In this document: positions 50,440 through 61,420 of the stretch, piece after piece
How positions within the stretch are numbered: the first letter of the stretch is position 1
Layout: every line of letters starts with the position of its first letter
NCBI GenBank assembly: GCA_950295325.1
Contig: OX485806.1
Location: 56,849,169 to 56,913,168 of the forward strand
Length of the DNA stretch: 64,000 nt
Direction of reading: 5' to 3'
DNA from: Polytrichum commune
Lineage: Eukaryota; Streptophyta; Polytrichopsida; Polytrichales; Polytrichaceae
Translations under genes and position numbers: made by a program
The notes under the pieces: generated by a model
What the model saw: only the letters and a program-made list of their open reading frames with translations
What the model was told of the DNA's origin: nothing
Database searches by the model: none

Positions 50440-52000
50440 GCATCAAAAAAACCACAAAATGCAACACCTCAATCAAAGTTGAGAATGTGGTTCACACATG
50501 TAGGCTCTCGGAAGTGAGACCATCCAAAACAACACAACCATTCAAGACGTGAATGAAAGTTTAGAATGTGGTTCACACATGCAGGTCTCAGAAGTGATAG
50601 CATCCAAAAAAACACAAACTTCAACACATGAATCAAAGTTGAGAATGTGGTTCACACATGTAGGCTCTCGGAAGTGACAGCGTACAAAACACACAACTAT
50701 TGAACACGTGAATCAAAGTTGAGAATGTGGTTCACACATGTAGGCTCTCAGAAGTGAGAGCATCCAAAACACACAACCATTCAACACGTGAATCAAAGTT
50801 GAGAATGTGGTGCACACATGGAGGCTCTCAGAACTGATAGCATCCAAAAAAACACAAACTTCAACACATGAATCAAAGTTGAGAATGTGGTTCACACATG
50901 TAGGCTCTCGGAAGTGAGAGCGTCCAAAACACACAACCATTCAACACGTGAATCAAAGTTGAGAATGTGGTTCACACATGTAGGCTCTCGGAAGTGAGAG
51001 CATCCAAAACACACAACCATTCAACACGTGAATGAAAGTTTAGAATGTGGTTCTGACATGCAGGCTCTTAAAAGTGAGAGCATCCAAAAAAACACAAACT
51101 GCAACACATGAATCAAAGTTGAGAATGTGGTTCACACATGTAGGCTCTCAGAAGTGAGAGCATCCAAAACACACAACCATTCAACACGTGAATCAAAGTT
51201 GAGAATGTGGTTCACACATGTAGGCTATCGGAAATGAAAGCATCCCAAAAAACACAAAATTCAAAACAGTGAATCAAAGTTGAGAATGTGGTTCACACAT
51301 GTAGGCTCTCGGAAGTGAGAGCATCCAAAAAACCACAAAATGCAACACCTCAATCAAAGTTGAGAATGTGGTTCACACATGTAGGCTCTCGGAAGTGAGA
51401 CCATCCAAAACAACACAACCATTCAAGACGTGAATGAAAGTTTAGAATGTGGTTCACACATGCAGGTCTCAGAAGTGATAGCATCCAAAAAAACACAAAC
51501 TTCAACACATGAACCAAAGTTGAGAATGTGGTTCACACATGTAGGCTCTCGGAAGTGAGAGCGTCCAAAACACACAACTATTCAACACGTGAATCAAAGT
51601 TGACAATGTGGTTCACACATGTAGGCTCTCGGAAGTGAGAGCATAAAAAACACACAACCATTCAAGACGTGAATGAAAGTTTAGAATGAGGTTCACACAT
51701 GCAGGCTCTCAGAAGTGAGAGCATCCAAAAAAACATAAAGTTCAACACATGAATCAAAGTTGAGAATGTGGTTCACACATGTAGGCTCTCGGAAGTGAGA
51801 GCGTCCAAAACACACAACTATTCAACACGTGAATCAAAGTTGAGAATGTGGTTCACACATGTAGGCTCTCGGAAGTGAGAGCATTTAAAACACACAACCA
51901 TTCAAGACGTGAATGAAAGTTTAGAATGTGGTTCTCACATGCAGGCTCTCAAAAGTGAGAGCATCCAAAAAAACACAAACTGCAACACATGAATCAAAGT
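50440..52000 (+). repeat. 881-bp block duplication in the satellite
   Basis: A monomer with a one-base loss (GCAGGTCTCAGAAG) occurs at 50581 and 51462, preceded in both places by the CAAAATGCAACACCTC and GACCATCCAAAACAACAC monomers. The offset is 11 monomers plus one base. Confidence 0.82.
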
Positions 52001-52019
52001 TGAGAATGTGGTTCACACA

Positions 52020-52024
52020 TGTAG
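52020..52024. repeat. Target-site duplication, left copy (TGTAG)
   Basis: TGTAG immediately precedes the solo LTR and is repeated immediately after it. Removing one copy plus the LTR restores a normal monomer (ACACATGTAG joined to GCTCTCGG). Confidence 0.95.
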
Positions 52025-52994
52025 TGTCGCGCACCTCTCCATGAGGAGTGCCCGAAACAACATGGGCACAAGGGGGACCCCGGAGTGACACCCGGGACTT
52101 GTGGCGCCGTTGGTGAGAGGGCCCAAGTGATCCTAGTGTGGGTTAGGGCACCGGGCGTTGGGAACGCCTCCCACCCACGAAGACTAAGAGGCACAAGGGT
52201 AAGGCCATGAGTTATGCGTAGCTCATGGCGTGGTGATTCTAGAAAGCTCAAGAACACCTCAATCGGAGGTGTGAGCTAGGAGTTATGGCCATTTGAGTGG
52301 GGCGCTGTCCCGGGACAGCGCCCTGGTGCAGCAGTGCCTGCGAGTGACTCCCGGGACTGCCAAGGTTCAAACAGGCATAACGTCCTCAATACTTGCGCGA
52401 ATGGCGCAAGTGAGGAGTCCATCGGCATCTACGTGAAGCGTAGATGAAGATGAAGTGGTTGGTTGTTATGATCGGACATCATACAAGGAAGTTATGATCT
52501 GAAGCTGCTGGGGGGTTCTAGGTCCAGCAGCTAAAGGAAAATGTCCACTTGGCCCCAACTCTTGGTAGAGAGACAAGAGGTTGGTTGACGGTGGGGTAGG
52601 GGCCCCGCGTGAAGTCCTAGAGGCTTATATGGGTGAGGTGGTGTGGTCTCACCCACCCGAGGCCGAACGGCAAGGCCTCCATGGGCTTTGGCCTATTGTG
52701 AGGCCATAGTTGCCTAGTATGGTTCGGGTTGTTGTAGTGTTGCTCCGGCAACACGATGATCAACATAGGATTGGACTTCCATGGATGGAAGTCCACATTG
52801 GGGAAATGGGTTACCGATTAAGGGGTGAGTCCCGAAAGCAAAGTAGGAGGGTTGGTTCCCTCCTATGAACTATTGGTCCGGGGTAAGAGGAGCTATCCAT
52901 TAGCATGGCGGAATGCGAATGGTTAGCGCTCGTAACCTTTGGTAGAAATGAAAATTGGCAAGATTGTCAAGGGGGGCTAGCAAGGGTTGCGACA
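52025..52994 (+). mobile_element. Solo LTR of the flanking Ty3/gypsy family
   Basis: A 970-bp LTR from TGTCGCGCACC to GGGTTGCGACA, with perfect 6-bp terminal inverted repeats and a 5-bp target duplication, but no internal region or second LTR. It aligns end to end with the 975-bp LTR at 59813 with scattered substitutions and small indels. This is what recombination between the two LTRs of a full element leaves behind. It interrupts the satellite and shows the family transposed into the array. Confidence 0.97.
52300..52323. repeat. 24-bp perfect palindrome in the solo LTR
   Basis: Two 12-bp arms meet at CCC/GGG (GGCGCTGTCC then GGACAGCGCC at the core). It is fully conserved in the LTR at 59813 (60088-60111) although the LTRs differ elsewhere. 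Its role is unknown; it could form a strong RNA hairpin in the transcript. Confidence 0.9.
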
Positions 52995-52999
52995 TGTAG
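52995..52999. repeat. Target-site duplication, right copy (TGTAG)
   Basis: Second copy of the 5 bp flanking the solo LTR; the satellite monomer resumes here in phase. Confidence 0.95.
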
Positions 53000-53720
53000 G
53001 CTCTCGGAAGTGAGAGCATCCAAAACACACAACCATTCAACATGTGAATCAAAGTTGAGAATGTGGTTTACACATGTAGGCTCTCGGAATTGAGAGCATC
53101 CAAAAAAACACAACCATTCAAGACGTGAATGAAAATTTAGAATGTGGTTCACACATGGAGGCTCTCAGAATTGATAGCATCCAAAAAAACACAAACTTCA
53201 ACACATGAATCAAAGTTGAGAATGTGGTTCACACATGTAGGCTCTCGGAAGTGAGAGCATCCAAAACACAAAACCATTCAACACGTGAATCACAGTTGAC
53301 AATCTGGTTCACACAAGTAGGCTCTCGGAAGTGTGAGCGTCCAAAACACACAACCATTCAACATGTGAATCAAAGTTGAGAATGTGGTTTACACATGTAG
53401 GCTCTCGGAATTGAGAGCATCCAAAAAAACACAACCATTCAAGACGTGAATGAAAATTTAGAATGTGGTTCATACATGGAGGCTCTCAGAATTGATAGCA
53501 TCCAAAAAAACACAAACTTCAACACATGAATCAAAGTTGAGAATGTGGTTCACACATGTAGGCTCTCGGAAGTGAGAGCATCCAAAACACACAACCATTC
53601 AACATGTGAATCAAAGTTGAGAATGTGGTTTACACATGTAGGCTCTCGGAATTGAGAGCATCTAAAAAAACACAACCATTCAAGACTTGAATGAAAATTT
53701 AGAATGTCGTTCACACATGT
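53000..53720 (+). repeat. Tetramer-like repeat in the second satellite block
   Basis: A set of monomers (ACATGTGAATC with GGTTTACACATG, then AAAAACACAACC with GAAAATTTAG, then GGAGGCTCTCAGAATTG, then AACACAAACTTC) occurs from about 53041 and again from about 53361, 321 bp on. A shorter third occurrence starts near 53600. Confidence 0.8.
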
Positions 53721-56700
53721 AGGCTCTCAGAACTGATAGAATCCCAAAAAACACAAACTTCAACACATGAATCAAAGTTGAGAATGTGGTTCACACATGT
53801 AGGCTCTCGGAATTGAGAGCGTCCAAAACACACAACCATTCAACACGTGAATCAAAGTTGAGAATGTGGTTCACACATGTAGGCTCTCGGAAGTGAGAGC
53901 ATCCAAAACACACAACCATTCAAGACGTGAATGAAAGTTTAGAATGTGGTTCAAACATGCAGGCTCTCAGAAGTGAGAGGATCCAAAAAAACACAAACTG
54001 CAACACATGAATCAAAGTTGAGAATGTGGTTCACACATGTAGGCTCTCCGAAGTGAGAGCATCCAAAACACACAACCATTCAACACGTGAATCAAAGTTG
54101 AGAATGTGGTTCACACATGTAGGCTCTCGGAAGTGAGAGCGTCCAAAACACACAACCATTCAACACGTGAATCAAAGTTGAGAATGTGGTTCACACATGT
54201 AGGCTCTCGGAAGTGAGAGCGTCCAAAACACACAACCATTCAACACGTGAATCAAAGTTGAGAATGTGGTTCACACATGTAGGCTCTCGGAAGTGAGAGC
54301 ATCCAAAAATACACAAAATTCAACACATGAATCAAAGTTGAGAATGTGGTTCACACATGTAGGCTCTCGGAAGTGAGAGCCTCCAAAAAAACACAAACTT
54401 GAACACATCAATCAAAGTTGAGAATGTGGTTCACACATGTAGGCTCTCAGAAGTGAGAGCCTCCAAAACACACAACCATTCAACACGTGAATCAAAGTTG
54501 AGAATGTGGTTCACACATGCAGGCTCTCGGAATTGAAAGCATCCAAAAACCACAACCATTCAACACGTGAATCAAAGTTGAGAATGTGGTTCACACATGT
54601 AGGCTCTCGGAAGTGAGAGCATCCAAAACACACAACCATTCAACATGTGAATCAAAGTTGAGAATGTGGTTCACACATGTAGGCTCTCGGAATTGAGAGC
54701 ATCCAAAGAAACACAACCATTCAAGACGTGAATGAAAATTGAGAATGTCGTTCACACATGTAGGCTCTCACAACTGATAGCATCCAAAAAAACACAAACT
54801 TCAACACATGAATCAAAGTTGAGAATGTGGTTCACACATGTAGGCTCTCGGAATTGAGAGCGTCCAAAACACACAACCATTCAACACGTGAATCAAAGTT
54901 GAGAATGTGGTTCACACATGCAGGCTCTCGGAATTGAAAGCATCCAAAACACACAACCATTTAACACGTGAATGAAAGATTAGAATGTGGTTCACACATG
55001 CAGGCTCTCGGAATTGAAAACATCCAAAACACACAACCATTCAACACGTGAATGAAAGTTTAGAATGTGGTTCACACATGCAGGCTCTCGGAAGTGAGAG
55101 CATCCAAAAAAACACAAACTTCAACACGTGAATAAAAGTTGAGAATGTGGTTCACACATGTAGGCTCTCGGAAGTCAGAGCGTCCAGAAAACACAACCAT
55201 TCAACACGTGAATCTAAGTTGAGAATGTGGTTCACACATGTAGGCTCTCGGAAGTGAGAGCATCCAAAACACACAACCATTCAACAGGTGAATCAAAGTT
55301 GAGAATGTGGTTCACACATGTAGGCTCTCGGAAGTGAGAGCGTCCAAAACACACAACCATTCAACACGTGAATGAAAGTTTAGAATGTGGTTCACACATG
55401 CAGGCTCTCAGAAGTGAGAGCATCCAAAAAAACATAAACTTCAACACGTGAATCAAAGTTGAGAATGTGGTTCACACATGTAGGCTCTCGGAAGTGAGAG
55501 CATCCAAAAAAACACAAACTTCAACACGTGAATAAAAGTTGAGAATGTGGTTCACACATGTAGGCTCTCGGAAGTGAGAGCATCCAAAACACACAACCAT
55601 TCAACACGTGAATCACAGTTGAGAATCTGGTTCACACAAGTAGGCTCTCGGAAGTGAGAGCATCCAAAACACACAACCATTCAACACGTGAATCAAAGTT
55701 GAGAATGTGGTTCACACATGTAGGCTCTCGGAAGTGAGAGCATCCAAAACACACAACCATTCAACATGTGAATCAAAGTTGAGAATGTGGTTTACACATG
55801 TAGGCTCTCGGAATTGAGGGCATCCTAAAAAACACAACCATTCAAGACGTGAATGAAAATTTAGAATGTGGTTCACACATGGAGGCTCTCAGAACTGATA
55901 GCATCCAAAAAAACACAAACTTCAACACATGAATCAAAGTTGAGAATGTGGTTCACACATGTAGGCTCTCGGAAGTGAGAGCGTCCAAAGAACACAACCA
56001 TTCAACACGTGAATCAAAGTTGAGAATGTGGTTCACACATGTAGGCTCTCGGAAGTGAGAGCATCCAAAACACACAACCATTCAACATGTGAATCAAAGT
56101 TGAGAATGTGGTTTACACATGTAGGCTCTCGGAATTGAGAGTATCCAAAAAAACACAACCATTCAAGACGTGAATGAAAATTTAGAATGTGGTTCACACA
56201 TGTAGGCTCTCAGAACTGATAGCATCCAAAAAAACACAAACTTCAACACATGAATCAAAGTTGAGAATGTGGTTCACACATGTAGGCTCTCGGAATTGAG
56301 AGCGTCCAAAACACACAACCATTCAACACGTGAATCAAAGTTGAGAATGTGGTTCACACATGTAGGCTCTCGGAAGTGAGAGCCTCCAAAACACACAACC
56401 ATTCAACACCTGAATGAAAGTTTAGAATGTGGTTCACACATGCAGGCTCTCAGAAGTGAGAGCATCCAAAAAAACACAAAATTCAACACATGAATCAAAG
56501 TTGAGAATGTGGTTCACACATGTAGGCTTTCGGAATTGAGAGCATCGAAAACACACAACCATTCAACACGTGAATCAAAGTTGAGAATGTGGTTCACACA
56601 TGTAGGCTCTCGGAAGTGAGAGCGTCCAAAACACACAACCATTCAACACGTGAATCAAAGTTGAGAATGTGGTTCACACATGTAGGCTCTCGGAAGTGAG

Positions 56701-57159
56701 AGCGTCCAAAACACACAACCATTCAACACGTGAATCAAAGTTGAGAATGTGGTTCACACATGTAGGCTCTCGGAAGTGAGAGCATCCAAAAATACACAAA
56801 ATTCAACACATGAATCAAAGTTGAGAATGTGGTTCAGACATGTAGGTTCTTGGATTTGAGAGCATCCAAAAAAACACAAAATTCAACACCTCAATCAAAG
56901 TTGAGAATGTGGTTCACACATGTAGGCTCTCGGAAGTGAGAGCATCCAAAACACACAACCATTCAACACGTGAATGAAAGTTTAGAATGTGGTTCACACA
57001 TGTAGGCTCTCAGAAGTGAGAGCATCCAAAAAAACACAAACTTCAACACCTGAATCAAAGTTGAGAATGTGGTTCACATATGTAGGCTCTCGGAAGTGAG
57101 ATGGTCTAATACACACAACCACTCAACACGTGAATCAAAGTTGAGAATGTGGTTCACAC

Positions 57160-59700
57160 ATGTAGGCTCTCGGAAGTGAGAGCGTCCAAAAAACACAACC
57201 ATTCAACACGTGAATCAAAGTTGAGAATGTGGTTCACACATGTAGGCTCTCGGAAGTGAGAGCATCCAAAACACACAACCATTCAACATGTGAATCAAAG
57301 TTGAGAATGTGGTTTACACATGTAGGCTCTCGAAATTGAGAGCATCCAAAAAAACACAACCATTCAAGACGTGAATGAAAATTTAGAATGTGGTTCACAC
57401 ATGTAGGCTCTCAGAACTGATAGCATCCAAAAAAACACAAACTTCAACACATGAATCAAAGTTGAGAATGTGGTTCACACATGTAGGCTCTCGGAAGTGA
57501 GAGCGTCCAAAAAACACAACCATTCAACACGTGAATCAAAGTTGAGAATGTGGTTCACACATGTAGGCTCTCGGAAGTGAGAGCATCCAAAACACACAAC
57601 CATTCAACATGTGAATCAAAGTTGAGAATGTGGTTTACACATGTAGGCTCTCGAAATTGAGAGCATCCAAAAAAACACAACCATTCAAGACGTGAATGAA
57701 AATTTAGAATGTGGTTCACACATGTAGGCTCTCAGAACTGATAGCATCCAAAAAAACACAAACTTCAACACATGAATCAAAGTTGAGAATGTGGTTCACA
57801 CATGTAGGCTCTCGGAATTGAGAACGTCCAAAACACACAACCATTCAACACGTGAATCAAAGTTGAGAATGTGGTTCACACATGTAGGCTCTCGGAAGTG
57901 AGAGCATCCAAAACACACAACCATTCAATACGTGAATGAAAGTTTAGAATGTGGTTCACACATGCAGGCTCTCAGAAGTGAGAGCATCCAAAAAAACACA
58001 AAATTCAACACATGAATCAAAGTTGACAATGTGGTTCACACATGTAGGCTTTCGGAATTGAGAGCATCGAAAACACACAACCATTCAACACGTGAATCAA
58101 AGTTGAGAATGTGGTTCACACATGGAGGCTCTCAGAACTGATAGCATCCAAAAAAACACAAACTTCAACACATGAATCAAAGTTGAGAATGTGGTTCACA
58201 CATGTAGGCTCTCGGAAGTGGGAGCGTCCAAAACACACAACCATTCAACACGTGAATCAAAGTTGAGAATGTGGTTCACACATGTAGGCTCTCGGAAGTG
58301 AGAGCGTCCAAAAAAACACAAAATTCAACACCGGAATCAAAGTTGAGAATGTGGTTCACACATGTAGGCTCTCGGAAGTGAGAGCGTCCAAAACACACAA
58401 CCATTCAACACGTGAATCAAAGTTGAGAATGTGGTTCACACTTGTAGGCTCTCGGAAGTGAGAGCATCCAAAAAAGCACAACCATTGAAGACCTGAATGA
58501 AAGTTTAGAATGTGGTTCACACATGTAGGCTCTCAGAAGTGAGAGCATCCAAAAAAACACAAACTTCAACACCTGAATCAAAGTTGAGAATGTGGTTCAC
58601 ATATGTAGGCTCTCGGAAGTGAGATGGTCTAATACACACAACCACTCAACACGTGAATCAAAGTTGAGAATGTGGTTCACACATGTAGGCTCTCGGAAGT
58701 GAGAGCGTCCAAAAAACACAACCATTCAACACGTGAATCAAAGTTGAGAATGTGGTTCACACATGTAGGCTCTCGGAAGTGAGAGCATCCAAAACACACA
58801 ACCATTCAACATGTGAATCAAAGTTGAGAATGTGGTTTACACATGTAGGCTCTCGAAATTGAGAGCATCCAAAAAAACACAACCATTCAAGACGTGAATG
58901 AAAATTTAGAATGTGGTTCACACATGTAGGCTCTCAGAACTGATAGCATCCAAAAAAACACAAACTTCAACACATGAATCAAAGTTGAGAATGTGGTTCA
59001 CACATGTAGGCTCTCGGAATTGAGAACGTCCAAAACACACAACCATTCAACACGTGAATCAAAGTTGAGAATGTGGTTCACACATGTAGGCTCTCGGAAG
59101 TGAGAGCATCCAAAACACACAACCATTCAATACGTGAATGAAAGTTTAGAATGTGGTTCACACATGCAGGCTCTCAGAAGTGAGAGCATCCAAAAAAACA
59201 CAAAATTCAACACATGAATCAAAGTTGACAATGTGGTTCACACATGTAGGCTTTCGGAATTGAGAGCATCGAAAACACACAACCATTCAACACGTGAATC
59301 AAAGTTGAGAATGTGGTTCACACATGGAGGCTCTCAGAACTGATAGCATCCAAAAAAACACAAACTTCAACACATGAATCAAAGTTGAGAATGTGGTTCA
59401 CACATGTAGGCTCTCGGAAGTGGGAGCGTCCAAAACACACAACCATTCAACACGTGAATCAAAGTTGAGAATGTGGTTCACACATGTAGGCTCTCGGAAG
59501 TGAGAGCGTCCAAAAAAACACAAAATTCAACACCGGAATCAAAGTTGAGAATGTGGTTCACACATGTAGGCTCTCGGAAGTGAGAGCGTCCAAAACACAC
59601 AACCATTCAACACGTGAATCAAAGTTGAGAATGTGGTTCACACTTGTAGGCTCTCGGAAGTGAGAGCATCCAAAAAAGCACAACCATTGAAGACCTGAAT
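57160..59700 (+). repeat. 1202-bp block duplication with a nested 321-bp duplication
   Basis: AGTTGACAATG (58021/59223), CACTTGTAGG (58439/59641) and the CACCGGAATC monomer repeat at 1202 bp. Upstream, GATGGTCTAATAC is at 57099 and 58622, 1523 bp apart, because the first copy also holds an extra 321-bp (four-monomer) duplication at 57.16-57.65 kb (TCTCGAAATTGAG at 57329 and 57650). Confidence 0.9.
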
Positions 59701-60087
59701 GAAAGTTTAGAATGTGGTTCACACATGCAGGCTCTCAGAAGTGATAGCATCCAAAAAAACACAAACTTCAACACAAGAATCAAAGTTGAGAATGTGGTTC
59801 ACACATGTAGGCTGTCGCGCACCTCTCCATCAGGAGTGCCCGAAATACCATGGGCACAAGGGGGACCCCGGAGTGACACCCGGGACTTGTGGCGCCGTTG
59901 GTGAGAGGGCCCAAGTGATCCTAGTGTGGGTGAGGGCCCCGGGCGTTGGGAACGCCTCCCACCCACGAAGACTAGGAGGCACAAGGGTAAGGCCATGAGT
60001 TATGCGTAGCTCATGGCGTGGTGATTCTAGAAAGCTCAAGAACACCTCAATCGGAGGTGTGAGCTAGGAGTTATGGCCATTTGAGTG

Positions 60088-60111
60088 GGGCGCTGTCCCG
60101 GGACAGCGCCC
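60088..60111. repeat. 24-bp perfect palindrome in the 5' LTR
   Basis: Identical to 52300-52323: GGGCGCTGTCCC and its exact complement with no spacer. Confidence 0.9.
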
Positions 60112-60416
60112 TGGTACAGCAGTGCCTGGGAGTGATTCCCGGGACTGCCAAGGTTCAAACAGGCATAACTTCCTCAATACTTGCCCGAATGGGGCAAGTG
60201 AGCAGTCCATCGGCATCCACGTGAAGCGTAGATGAGGATGGAGTGGTTGGTTGTTATGATCAGATATCATACAAGGAAGTTATGATGGTCTGAAACTGCT
60301 GGGGGGGTTCTAGACCCAGTAGCTAAGGGAAAATGTCCACTTGGCCCCAACTCTTGGTAGAGAGACAAGAGGTTGGTTGGAGGTGGGGTAGGGGCTCCGT
60401 GTAGAGTCCTAGAGGC

Positions 60417-60426
60417 TTATATGGGT
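60417..60426 (+). promoter_or_regulatory. Possible TATA-like element in the LTR
   Basis: CTTATATGGG is the only TATA-like sequence I noticed in the middle of the LTR, and it also occurs in the solo LTR. The complement (CATATAAGCC) is an equally good or better match, so direction and function are uncertain. Confidence 0.2.
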
Positions 60427-60789
60427 GAGGTGGTGTGGCCTCACCCACCCGAGGCTGAACGGCACGGCCTCCATGGGCATTGGCCCATTGTGAGGCCATA
60501 GTTGCCTAGTATGGTTCGGGTTGTTGTAGTGTTGCTCCGGCAACGCGATGATCAACATAGGATTGGACTTCCATGGATGGAAGTCCACATCCAAGAAATG
60601 AGTTACCGATTAAGGGTTGAGTCCCGAAAGCAAAGTAGGAGGGTTGGTTCCCTCCTATGAACTATAAGGTCCGGGGTAGGAGGAGCTAACCATTGGCATG
60701 GCGGAATGCGAATGGTTAGCGCTCGTAACCTTTGCTAGAAACGAAAATTGGCAAGATGGTCAAGGAGGGCTAGCAAGGGTTGCGACACG

Positions 60790-60809
60790 TGGTATCAGAG
60801 CAGGGTTCC
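60790..60809 (+). promoter_or_regulatory. Primer-binding site, initiator tRNA-Met type
   Basis: TGGTATCAGAGCAGGGTTCC two bases after the LTR end, identical to the left element's site. The TGGTATCAGAGC core is the standard plant initiator tRNA-Met PBS. Confidence 0.92.
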
Positions 60810-60837
60810 AAATTTTGAGCTCGCACTTTGAGGGAAA

Positions 60838-61400
60838 CATGGCTATCAAAAAATGCGGGTTGTGATGGTGAGCCCGTGGTTTCCAAAAGGTTGTGAGGCT
60901 TAAATTGGAACAAGGATCATGTGCAAGTGGAGTTTGACCATACCATTGGTTCTAATGACAATGGTGGGCACTAAGGTGGATTCGGTAAGGAAATTGAAGG
61001 AGTGCTTTGAAGAGGGCTCCCACAAACCTCCAAAAGTATTTGGGGCCTAGAATACCGAATGCACCTAGAACCTTGGAGGGTATTAATTTTGGATTGAAAT
61101 TCCAATTTGAAATGCTTAAAAGGTGGTGATGTTGGAATTGGTGCAAATGAGGCACCCGGGGCCTCTTAAGGCCTATGTGCGCTATTCAAACGCACAAGTG
61201 AAGGATACACCTAAAATGGACGACCTTGTGAGACATGCATCGTTTTAGGTGGGAATTCAAAAGCGGGTGGTGAATTCCATGTCCGAGTCCCCAAAGCTTC
61301 TTGAGGACGTATCGGGAATCTTTAAGATTTGAAGAACATTGAAGTCGATGGTCCTAAAAAGAAGTTCGACGGCGTACCACCATGAAGTGGGTTTACCCGA
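60838..61400 (+). pseudogene. Gag (capsid-like) remnant
   Basis: Translations in shifting frames give LVQMRHPGPLKAYVRY and NAQVKDTPKMDDLV (about 61139-61230), then QKRVVNS (61258-61278), matching the middle and end of plant gypsy gag. Upstream, 60890-61000 encodes a CKWSLTIPLVLMTMVG-like segment shared with the left copy. Several frameshifts and stops separate the pieces, and no start codon can be chosen with confidence. Confidence 0.65.
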
Positions 61401-61420
61401 AAGAGGTCTCAAGGAAATGG

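Larger units (their letters stand above)
4327..52024 (+). repeat. 80-bp satellite array, main block (about 596 monomers)
   Basis: Head-to-tail monomers of 80 bp, all in one orientation. A typical monomer starts CATCCAAAACACACAACC, continues ATTCAACACGTGAATC and AAAGTTGAGAATGTGG, and ends TTCACACATGTAGG then CTCTCGGAAGTGAGAG. Some variants are 79 or 81 bp. Main variants: CACAACCATTC versus CACAAAATTC or CACAAACTTC; ACACGTG versus ACACATG, AGACGTG or ACACCTG; GTAGGCTCTCGG versus GCAGGCTCTCAG; and an A, G or C after GAGAGC. No coding potential is credible. Function unknown; a centromeric or pericentromeric role is possible but nothing here proves it. Confidence 0.97.
52995..59812 (+). repeat. 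80-bp satellite array, second block (about 85 monomers)
   Basis: Same family and orientation as the main block; the two were one array before the solo LTR's insertion. This part is rich in monomers with GGTTTACACATG, ACATGTGAATC, AAAATTTAGAATG and GGAGGCTCTCAG. It ends at the next LTR inside a monomer (ATGTAGGC). Confidence 0.96.
59813..60787 (+). mobile_element. Complete 5' LTR of the right Ty3/gypsy element
   Basis: 975 bp, starting TGTCGCGCACC and ending GGTTGCGACA, followed after two bases by the PBS, which makes it the 5' LTR of a plus-strand element. The five satellite bases before it (TAGGC) would be its target duplication, but the far end lies outside the window. Inside are a 24-bp palindrome and a second inverted repeat around TCCATGGATGGA at 60564-60587. 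Confidence 0.95.

Noticed and set aside
11473..51000. Recurrent minus-strand open frames of 60-101 codons across the satellite (for example 12364-12591, 46873-47100, 50713-50940)
   Set aside because: Since 80 is not a multiple of three, a frame cycles through all three phases in 240 bp. Two phases of the complementary monomer happen to be open and the third has a TGA (CTTTGA), which caps most frames near 75 codons. They are a by-product of the repeat, with no independent coding signal.
4327..52024. CRISPR array
   Set aside because: Monomers are contiguous with no unique spacers, the period is uniform over 47 kb, and the surroundings are plant retroelements.
52905..53093. Open frame of 62 codons crossing the solo LTR end into the satellite
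   Set aside because: It joins LTR and satellite by chance of insertion and resembles no retroelement or host protein.
4327..59812. CENP-B box-like motif
   Set aside because: I looked for the TTCG....A..CGGG pattern in the monomer and did not find it; a centromere role cannot rest on this.
59714..60045. Open frames of 65-94 codons on both strands at the satellite/LTR junction, with a partner at 51994-52257
   Set aside because: They overlap each other on both strands in non-coding LTR DNA and recur only because the LTR recurs.
60564..60587. Inverted repeat TGGACTTCCAT / ATGGAAGTCCA as a terminator
   Set aside because: It is conserved in the LTR copies but has no T-run, and intrinsic terminators of that kind are bacterial.
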